Shown: piece by piece, positions 1 to 5,081 of the stretch
Position numbering within the stretch: position 1 is the first letter of the stretch
How the letters are laid out: the number at the start of each line of letters is the position of its first letter
Assembly: GCA_017622055.1 (NCBI GenBank)
Contig: JAGARY010000481.1
Span: 1 to 5,081, forward strand
Direction: 5' to 3'
DNA: 5,081 nt
From: Treponema sp.
GTDB taxonomy: Bacteria > Spirochaetota > Spirochaetia > Treponematales > Treponemataceae
Notes under the pieces: model-generated
The model's database searches: none
Told to the model about the DNA's origin: nothing
Seen by the model: the letters and a program-made list of their open reading frames with translations, nothing else
Position numbers and translations under genes: made by a program

Positions 1-2094
1 CTCTTTAGCAGCCGCAAGCATTTCAGGGCTAGTCTTTAATTCTTCAATTTGAGCGGAGAGTTTTCCTAAATTCCTGTTTGCTTCAGAAAGTTCAGATGAA
101 CTATTAAAATTATAGCGCTCAGCTTTCCATTCAACATTATCGATTAATGTAACTAATTGTTTTCTATCTTGGATTTCTTTTTCATATTCAGATTTCTCAG
201 GAATAAGTTTCTCAAGTTCTTTTTGTGCCTGTTCCAACTGAATCTTTATTACATTATTTCCTAAACAAACTTGTGTTTTCTGAATCTGCATCTTACTAGC
301 CGCATAACTCTTACAAAGCATTCCATCTTTTGTAATTCCCCCCTTTGGATTTTTATGTAGTTCTTCAAGGTTTTCACAAAGATGAATTCCATTTAAAAGA
401 TAATTTGCGTAGCGTCTGGCTCCTTTATTTGTGATATTTAAAACTGACGCTGCTGATTTTTCTTCAATTTCTGTTTCTGGAATCTTATCTGTAAGTATTA
501 CACTTGTTTTATAAATATTTTTCTCATTTAAGATTGATAAAGCTTCATGACAATACATATCATCTACAATGATATTGTATCTTTTATTCCATAGAAAAGT
601 TTCTATCGCTTTACGCCAGCTCTCATCGTTCAAAGATTCTACAAGTTCTGCAAAAAGACGAACCTGACTTTTAATACCTCGTTTATTAAATTCATTTTGA
701 ATAATTCTCTTTGCTTCTTCTGCTTCATCAGGAAACTGACGAATATTTGATTCAAGATTCCTAATTCTATTTTGAACATCTGTTATCCGTTTATTTACAT
801 CAGAAAGTTTAGTTTTTATAATACCATTATTCTCTAGAAACAAGTCGCGCTGATTTTTTATTTTTTTTGAAAAATCAATGAATGTAGAAATCTTTTTTTC
901 AGATTCAAAATCCGTCTCACTTATATTTTGAAGAATAACATTATCTTCATCTGAAATTTTAAAATAGTTTTTCATTTGGGGAAGAATTATTTTCAATAAC
1001 ACTTGAAGATTTTTTAATTCAGATAATTCTTTTTCCAAAAACTCTATTCTTTTATTCAATTCAATCCTGTCATTTTCCATTTTGTTCAGGCTTTCTGTAA
1101 TTGAATGGTTTTTATTTTCAACATCAGAAAGCCTCTTTCTCATATCATTAACTTTTATTTCTGAAATCTTCTTTTTATCTTCTAAATCTTTCAACTGAAT
1201 CTGATTATTCTGAAGACTAATTTCAAGTTTTGAAATTTCGTCTTTATACTGATTAATATACTGGTAGCGGAACATCAGTTCTCGTACATTATAATTACGG
1301 AAGACTTTTTCATATTCGCAGGTCTTTTGCTCGATTTCTTCAAGAAGATTCTTTCTTTCCTGAATCTGCTCAAACATTTGTTTTGCCTGCTCATAAAGTT
1401 TTCGCTGTTCTCTTAGGCGATCCAAGGATTTTACTTCTGCCTCTGCAAAAACTGAAGTTTGCAAAAATTTATCTACATTTCGTTCTGGATCAAAAGCCAT
1501 CATTTTTAGTAGTTTTTCTTTATACTTTCGATAGTCTGAAGTTCTTATTCCCAATTGGCGGGTTAGCTGTGGAATAGCCTTTTCACGACCAAAAAAATCA
1601 GCCCCTTTCAGCGGAATATTTTTGAATGTAAGATTATTTTTTGATGTTACGGTAAGTCTTCCTTTTTCGACAGAACTAAAATTAAAATCCTCTAATTTGC
1701 TTTTTTCACGGATTATCCATTGACTTATAGCTCTATCACTTTCTGAACGAGATTCCATACAAACAGCAATTACATGATAACCTGAAATAAGAGGATCATA
1801 AAATTCCATGGCAATATAACTTGTAACATTTCCTGGTCGAAGATATCTGTCTGATCCGTTTGTTTTTCTGTCTCCATGAATATAAGCAGTTACATTTCTT
1901 CCATTATCATCAGCAGCTTTATTAAACTGTGTATTAGCAGTAATAAGATAACTCATTGCATCTAAGATTGTAGTTTTACCAGTTCCATTAACACCAGTAA
2001 ATAAAGTAGAACTTCCGAGATTAATAATTTCATTTTGGAAACAGGACCAATTTACAAGGAGAAGTCGTTTTGCAGTTTTTCTATTATCCTTCAT
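1..2094 (-). CDS. jetC: JetC-like SMC/MukB-type ATPase of a Wadjet system, N-terminal 698 codons (3' end beyond left edge)
   Basis: This is the start of the ATPase subunit of a Wadjet condensin-like complex; by family knowledge it hydrolyses ATP to extrude DNA loops. The frame is open from ATG at 2094 to base 1 and has no stop, so the gene is cut by the window edge. Seen in the translation: an N-terminal ABC/SMC head with 'LLLVNWSCF' and a Walker A motif GVNGTGKTT at residues 34-42 (bases 1969-1995), followed by ILDAM; an R-loop-like stretch 'TAYIHGD' (69-75) and 'YLRPG' (84-88); a long Lys/Glu-rich coiled coil from about 215 to 470; a hinge-like globular part at about 477-605 ('VRLFAELVESLNDESW', then 'YNIIVDD'); and the start of the returning coil from about 615. 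The signature motif, Walker B and D-loop lie outside the window. The ATG overlaps the jetB stop by one base and has a GGGAG ribosome site 10 bases upstream. MukB, MksB or SbcC-like ATPases are alternatives, but the two upstream genes favour JetC. Confidence 0.9.
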   Translation of the reverse strand, partial: MKDNRKTAKRLLLVNWSCFQNEIINLGSSTLFTGVNGTGKTTILDAMSYLITANTQFNKAADDNGRNVTAYIHGDRKTNGSDRYLRPGNVTSYIAMEFYDPLISGYHVIAVCMESRSESDRAISQWIIREKSKLEDFNFSSVEKGRLTVTSKNNLTFKNIPLKGADFFGREKAIPQLTRQLGIRTSDYRKYKEKLLKMMAFDPERNVDKFLQTSVFAEAEVKSLDRLREQRKLYEQAKQMFEQIQERKNLLEEIEQKTCEYEKVFRNYNVRELMFRYQYINQYKDEISKLEISLQNNQIQLKDLEDKKKISEIKVNDMRKRLSDVENKNHSITESLNKMENDRIELNKRIEFLEKELSELKNLQVLLKIILPQMKNYFKISDEDNVILQNISETDFESEKKISTFIDFSKKIKNQRDLFLENNGIIKTKLSDVNKRITDVQNRIRNLESNIRQFPDEAEEAKRIIQNEFNKRGIKSQVRLFAELVESLNDESWRKAIETFLWNKRYNIIVDDMYCHEALSILNEKNIYKTSVILTDKIPETEIEEKSAASVLNITNKGARRYANYLLNGIHLCENLEELHKNPKGGITKDGMLCKSYAASKMQIQKTQVCLGNNVIKIQLEQAQKELEKLIPEKSEYEKEIQDRKQLVTLIDNVEWKAERYNFNSSSELSEANRNLGKLSAQIEELKTSPEMLAAAKE

Positions 2095-2816
2095 TATTCT
2101 TCATCTCCCATATCAATTCCTAAATCAAAAGGATCTATTTCATAATCTGTAGAGTCAAGATCTTCAGATTCTTCAAACGCTGTTGCATCTTCTCCGTTAC
2201 CTTTCATTCTTTTTTCTGCATCTTTTACAAAAGAAACAAATTCACTTTCATTTAACGCAAACTGTAACGAAGGATAAAGAATAATGGCAAAATCTTCATC
2301 ACCAATTTCACCGATCGTTCCAATTAAGTTGAATTTACAAAACAACTTCAATATATCATTCAATGGACCTTTATCAAAAGGTTTCTTATAGTCATATTTT
2401 TCAAGTTCTATATTCAAATCCGACAATGTAATCTTAATAAGTTTATCTAATGAACCACGGTGCAATCTGTCAGAAAGCAAAGTCCATAAACAACAAAGAA
2501 TAATACTTTCAATTTTCTTGAAACGGAATCTATTAACTGCTACAGATGCCGATATGTTTTCATTTACAATATTTGAAAGCATTACTACACCAGAATCTTT
2601 CTGAACTAGAACCTCAAATCCCATAAATGAAAAATATTGAGAAAAAAAATCAGAGTTTTTTGATACAAAATAAAACATCTTACGGTTTTCTACATCTTTG
2701 TCACGAACAATAAATGTCTTCTTTAATAATATTCTGGCACATTTTTGAAAGAATAGTTTATCACTGGAGGTAAATTCTGAATTCCAGTATTCATTAATAG
2801 ATTCATTATTTGTCAT
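2094..2816 (-). CDS. jetB: JetB-like accessory (KITE/MukE-type) subunit of a Wadjet system
   Basis: This 240-residue protein sits between JetA and JetC, where Wadjet operons encode JetB, the MukE/MksE-like winged-helix subunit that bridges the kleisin and the SMC heads. The identification rests on position, size and a matching N-terminal pattern: an early 'LLKKTFIVRDKD' and 'FYFVSKNSDFFSQYFSFMGFEV', in which an aromatic-rich segment precedes a strand, then a helical segment 'ESIILCCLWTLLSD' at about 103-116, and a probable winged-helix part at about 130-200 ('LSDLNIELEKYDYK', 'LFCKFNLIGTIG'). I would expect it to match a DUF4194- or DUF6063-like family but cannot tell which by eye. The last 30 or so residues are strikingly acidic and probably disordered. 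No signal peptide or membrane segment is visible, so it should be cytoplasmic. It starts at an ATG inside jetA (11-base overlap) behind a strong GGAGGG site, and its TAA shares one base with the jetC ATG, so the three products are probably made in coupled amounts. Confidence 0.75.
   Translation of the reverse strand: MTNNESINEYWNSEFTSSDKLFFQKCARILLKKTFIVRDKDVENRKMFYFVSKNSDFFSQYFSFMGFEVLVQKDSGVVMLSNIVNENISASVAVNRFRFKKIESIILCCLWTLLSDRLHRGSLDKLIKITLSDLNIELEKYDYKKPFDKGPLNDILKLFCKFNLIGTIGEIGDEDFAIILYPSLQFALNESEFVSFVKDAEKRMKGNGEDATAFEESEDLDSTDYEIDPFDLGIDMGDEE
2105..2109 (-). promoter_or_regulatory. Ribosome binding site for jetC, inside the jetB 3' end
   Basis: Minus-strand GGGAG lies 10 bases before the jetC ATG at 2094, in the jetB codons for 'MGDEE'. 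The following TAATG junction (stop and start sharing one A) is a classic arrangement for termination and re-initiation, and fixes the jetC start. Confidence 0.7.
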
Positions 2817-4197
2817 TTTTTCTTGCCCTCCAGTGTTTAGTTATATAGTTTTCACTTTCTATATAAGTTCCATCTGTTTCTATTAAATATCCGTTTTCCT
2901 TTGCATAACTCACTGCAGCTAAAGATTTTAATATGTCTTCTTTATTTGAATAATTAAACTGACTGTTATCAATAATTTTATTTTGCATAAATAAATCATC
3001 CATGAATTTTTTCATATGGTCTTTTGAATATGGATTGTGAGATTCCTGCTCGAGAATATATTTTTGCCGTTCAATTTCTTCTTTTGATAATTCAAAATAT
3101 TCGGATTCTGTATTATGTAAAATCTGTTGACTCTTATGTGGATACATTACAGATGACTGATCAACATACTCAAATTTTTGAATATTAAATAATTTTCCAG
3201 GCTCTTCTTTTTCTGAATTATTCTCAGAAGATATGAGAATTCGTAATGTTTGCTCAACTACACCTCGAATATCAAGTCCCTTGTTTCTGAGCATTCTTTC
3301 ACGTGCAATTGCAATGTGAATATAAGTATTAATCTTCTGTTTTATATCGTCCATTATTTTATTGTAGTCGTCATGAAGAAACTTCTTTGTGGAATCAATC
3401 ATTTCATAGACTCTTTCTTCTGATTCCATATTTGAAATCAGAACTTTATGAGCTTTTTCTTCTGCTAATAATTCTGTACACAGAAGATTAAAATATTCAG
3501 GTTGCTTCATTTCTTCTAGTTTTCGAGTAATAAAATTTCTGTAAATATGAATATTTTGTTGGTGAACCAATCTTGAATATTCTTTTATAAAGTCACCATC
3601 ACAATAACTGATAATGTTTTCTGTAAGGCTTTCGAGACTTCCTTCATGATTCATCTTTTCAATTATCTTTTTTATAGAAGTTGAAAGTTTTTTAAGATCC
3701 GAAGAAAGAGCTTTTGCATCTGAAAAAGTAGGCTTTAGAATAAAATTATAAAGTTCTTGCTTATTTTCGTATTCTTTTGAATTAAAACGGTTATAAATAT
3801 TGAGAATGTAACTTGAAAATTCGGGTGTTTTTGGTCTTTTTAATTTCTGCAAGAATTCAGCCAAAGCAATTCCATTATCAGTCATTACAATATATTTTTC
3901 AAAAGTAGAATCATCCTGATCTTCTTCAAGCCAACCGACAGAAATAAATTTTCTTAAAACAATATTAGCTTCATCGTTTCCTGCATTAACAGTATTTTCT
4001 TCGTCTGACAGGTCAAGATGATTTTCCAATAAAAAAGCAGCTAGAACATCTCGTAAATATGAACGTTCGAGTCGATAAGAAATTTCTTTATCATATTGAT
4101 TATGTATTAATTCCAAACAATCAGCATATACACGATTATTGCTATTTCCAGCGAGATAATTAAAAAAATCTGAAGGAATTATATCAAATACGTTCAT
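2806..4197 (-). CDS. jetA: JetA-like kleisin subunit of a Wadjet system (DUF5716/PF18982 type)
   Basis: This 463-residue protein is the likely kleisin of the Wadjet complex, the subunit that links the two JetC heads and recruits JetB. The N-terminus 'MNVFDIIPSDFFNYLAGN' followed by 'VYADCLELI' and 'YRLERSYLRDVLAAFL' is the pattern I associate with the JetA/DUF5716 family: a short lead, then a winged-helix region to about residue 120 that includes 'FISVGWLEED' and 'YIVMTDNGIALAEFL'. Residues about 130-330 are almost entirely helical and charged, including 'RNFITRKLEEMKQPEYFNLL' and 'RERMLRNKGLDIRGVVEQTL', as in MukF/MksF middle domains. A polar linker at about 325-375 leads to a C-terminal part ('NPYSKDHMKKFMDDL', 'LAAVSYAKENGYLI') that could be the second winged helix contacting the SMC head. 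The length fits a complete gene. The ATG at 4197 has only a weak AAGAAAG ribosome site and lies 21 bases after the nuclease stop, so it probably depends on upstream transcription. It does not look like the DUF3375 JetA of type I systems. Family assignment is from memory of the pattern, not from a search. Confidence 0.83.
   Translation of the reverse strand: MNVFDIIPSDFFNYLAGNSNNRVYADCLELIHNQYDKEISYRLERSYLRDVLAAFLLENHLDLSDEENTVNAGNDEANIVLRKFISVGWLEEDQDDSTFEKYIVMTDNGIALAEFLQKLKRPKTPEFSSYILNIYNRFNSKEYENKQELYNFILKPTFSDAKALSSDLKKLSTSIKKIIEKMNHEGSLESLTENIISYCDGDFIKEYSRLVHQQNIHIYRNFITRKLEEMKQPEYFNLLCTELLAEEKAHKVLISNMESEERVYEMIDSTKKFLHDDYNKIMDDIKQKINTYIHIAIARERMLRNKGLDIRGVVEQTLRILISSENNSEKEEPGKLFNIQKFEYVDQSSVMYPHKSQQILHNTESEYFELSKEEIERQKYILEQESHNPYSKDHMKKFMDDLFMQNKIIDNSQFNYSNKEDILKSLAAVSYAKENGYLIETDGTYIESENYITKHWRARKNDK
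2826..2831 (-). promoter_or_regulatory. Strong ribosome binding site for jetB, inside the jetA 3' end
   Basis: Minus-strand GGAGGG lies 9 bases before the jetB ATG at 2816, within the jetA codons for 'HWRARK'. It supports the ATG chosen for jetB and indicates translation coupled to the end of jetA, which overlaps jetB by 11 bases. Confidence 0.75.
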
Positions 4198-4204
4198 ATT
4201 TATT

Positions 4205-4211
4205 CTTTCTT
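4205..4211 (-). promoter_or_regulatory. Weak ribosome binding site for jetA
   Basis: On the minus strand AAGAAAG lies 7 bases before the jetA ATG, inside the 21-base gap after the nuclease stop codon. It matches the Shine-Dalgarno consensus poorly compared with the sites of jetB and jetC. The gap has no inverted repeat or T-run that could end transcription and is too short for a separate promoter, which supports read-through from the nuclease gene. Confidence 0.45.
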
Positions 4212-4218
4212 ACAAAAA

Positions 4219-4734
4219 TCACATTATCTTTTTAATGTCATCCAAATCAGGCAGAACCTTCTGCATTTCTTCAGGCATTTCAGAAAGAGACTTATAAGTT
4301 GTAACTCCCATTGGTTTGTCATAATCCTGAATTACATATTCTGCAAATTGTTTGTTCATACTCTTACAAAGAACAATGCCAATTGTACGGTTTTCATGAG
4401 GCTTTTTTATTTTATCATCAACAATTCTAAGATATGCACTAAGTTGACCTAAATAGGATGGTTTAAAATCTCCACGCTTCAACTCAACAACAACAAGACA
4501 ATTCAATTCACGATTAAAGAAAAGCAGATCTGAAAAGAATTCTTCATTAAATGCTTCAAGATGATACTGGTCGCCGACAAATGCAAAATCCTTTCCAAAA
4601 GTCATAATAAAGTTCTTTACATTATGGATAATTGCATTCTCTACAACTCTTTCATCAACATCAGCTGAGTCTCGTTCTCCGATTTCTTCTACGTTTATGA
4701 AGTCTAATAAGTATTCATCTTTAAACATTTCCAC
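4219..4734 (-). CDS. PDDEXK nuclease, DUF1016/YhcG C-terminal catalytic domain (frame continues upstream; gene probably disrupted)
   Basis: The 171 residues after the GTG at 4734 form the catalytic domain of the DUF1016/YhcG family of PDDEXK-fold putative endonucleases. Seen directly: the lead 'FKDEYLLDFI' (in the family, KDPYVLDFL); a helix with E28/E32; 'FGKDFAFVGDQYHL' (46-59); and the active-site set 'FFSDLLFFNR' with D69, 'VVVELKRGDF' with E84 and K86, and 'LGQLSAYL' with Q97, followed by 'TIGIVLCKS'. All catalytic positions are kept, so cleavage of DNA is plausible, but the real substrate of this family is poorly known. The GTG is unlikely to be the native start: family members run to about 340-370 residues, homologous sequence continues in frame upstream to 5025, and the GTG has only AAAGG two bases away as a ribosome site. 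It is the first ATG, GTG or TTG codon in the frame after the stop at 5026-5028. It lies 21 bases upstream of jetA on the same strand, so it is probably co-transcribed with the Wadjet genes. Confidence 0.87.
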   Translation of the reverse strand: MEMFKDEYLLDFINVEEIGERDSADVDERVVENAIIHNVKNFIMTFGKDFAFVGDQYHLEAFNEEFFSDLLFFNRELNCLVVVELKRGDFKPSYLGQLSAYLRIVDDKIKKPHENRTIGIVLCKSMNKQFAEYVIQDYDKPMGVTTYKSLSEMPEEMQKVLPDLDDIKKIM

Positions 4735-5081
4735 AGCCTTTCGAGCAAGACTTGAAGGAGATATTGTTCTTTCAAAATTATTAGGAATTTCTTTTTGATG
4801 CTTGTAAGCTTCTTGTTTAATTAAAATTTCCAGAGTATCTACCTGTAAGTTTTCCTCTACAACGCGATGAATATAGTAGTATCGTTCCTGAAGATTTTTT
4901 ACTTTGCTGAAAATTGTAATGTGATGAGAAAATGGAACTTTGAAGAAATCTTCGACTGGAAAGTCATTTAGATTTACTCCTGATAACTTAAAATCAGAAA
5001 TTGGAATAATAAACTTAAATTCGCTTTATATGCGTGGAAAAATGAATTATCCAGGACACTTAATTCATCTGCACATCTAAC
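4735..5081 (-). pseudogene. N-terminal DUF1016_N part of the PDDEXK nuclease, split over two frames and cut by the right edge
   Basis: These 347 bases hold the upstream part of the nuclease gene. From 5025 down to 4735 the nuclease frame stays open and reads as a DUF1016 N-terminal domain: 'FIIPISDFKLSG', 'FFKVPFSHHITIFSKVKNL' with the family-typical SHH and KVKNLQER, then 'YYYIHRVVEENLQVDTL', and a joint 'NNFERTISPSSLARKAV' running into the catalytic domain. This stretch contains no ATG, GTG or TTG codon in frame, and a TAA (5026-5028) closes the frame upstream. A second frame, open from 5081 to a TAA at 4974-4976, encodes 'ADELSVLDNSFFHAYKANL', a plausible continuation of the same protein. 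The two frames overlap at 4977-5025 and differ by one base. The simplest reading is one gene broken by a single-base deletion; a sequencing error or, less likely, a translational frameshift would look the same. The true start lies beyond the window. Confidence 0.65.
4977..5025 (-). other. Interval containing the probable frameshift in the nuclease gene
   Basis: Upstream of this interval only the frame with codons starting at 5081, 5078 and so on is open; downstream only the catalytic-domain frame is. Both are open within it. The join that gives the best protein is near 5005-5015, where adding one base in TTTATTATTCC would turn '...ANLSLLF' plus 'IIPISDF' into a continuous '...ANLSLLIPISDF'. 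No convincing -1 slippery heptamer is present: GAATTTA is the nearest and its first triplet is not uniform. Confidence 0.55.

Noticed and set aside
1383..1577. A 64-codon plus-strand open frame.
   Set aside because: It lies wholly antisense to the jetC coding frame across the ATPase head and early coil, has no recognisable domain, and is explained as a shadow of jetC.
4198..4218. A promoter or terminator between the nuclease gene and jetA.
   Set aside because: The 21-base gap has no -35/-10 pair of suitable spacing and no hairpin; it holds only a weak ribosome binding site.
4899..4967. A 22-residue minus-strand open frame starting at an ATG 10 bases after an AGGAG sequence.
   Set aside because: It is out of frame with the DUF1016 protein, whose conserved SHH...KVKNL residues are encoded over the same bases, and it stops after 22 codons. 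The ribosome-site likeness is probably chance.
4977..5025. Programmed -1 ribosomal frameshifting joining the two nuclease frames.
   Set aside because: The direction is right, but no X XXY YYZ slippery heptamer with a following hairpin is apparent, and this family is not known to me to use recoding. A deletion or sequence error is simpler.
1..5081. CRISPR repeats, tRNA or rRNA genes, insertion sequence ends, attachment sites.
   Set aside because: Nearly every base belongs to one of the minus-strand coding frames; I saw no regularly spaced repeats, no cloverleaf-type sequence and no terminal inverted repeats.

Overview
This AT-rich window (well below 40% G+C by eye) holds one tightly packed minus-strand gene cluster, transcribed from right to left. 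Read 5'->3' on the minus strand the order is: a DUF1016/YhcG-type PDDEXK nuclease gene with a damaged 5' part (right edge to 4219); a JetA-like gene (4197-2806); a small JetB-like gene (2816-2094); and the first 698 codons of a JetC-like SMC ATPase gene that runs off the left edge (2094-1). The last three are the condensin-like core of a Wadjet (JetABCD / MksBEF-type) plasmid-restriction system. The fourth gene, jetD, which encodes the Toprim-containing nuclease, would be expected just beyond the left edge and cannot be seen here.

The layout is that of a single operon. The nuclease and jetA are 21 bases apart, jetA and jetB overlap by 11 bases, and jetB and jetC share one base (TAATG). Good Shine-Dalgarno sequences for jetB and jetC lie inside the 3' ends of the preceding genes. 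I see no promoter or terminator in the window, so the promoter is probably beyond the right edge. No gene on the plus strand is credible.

From what is known of Wadjet, JetA (kleisin), JetB (KITE-type accessory subunit) and JetC (SMC ATPase) form a DNA-loop-extruding complex that recognises small circular DNA, and JetD cuts it. The JetA here looks like the DUF5716/PF18982 type rather than the DUF3375 type of type I Wadjet, so this is probably a type II or III system; that subtype is an inference. The least ordinary part is the nuclease in front of jetA. It keeps a complete D...ExK...Q catalytic core, but its N-terminal region is split between two reading frames with no normal start codon after the break, so it is either a decaying gene or carries a single-base sequence error.

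The host is an AT-rich bacterium. The protein style would fit a gut or oral anaerobe such as a treponeme or a clostridium, but there is no taxonomic marker and this is a weak guess.
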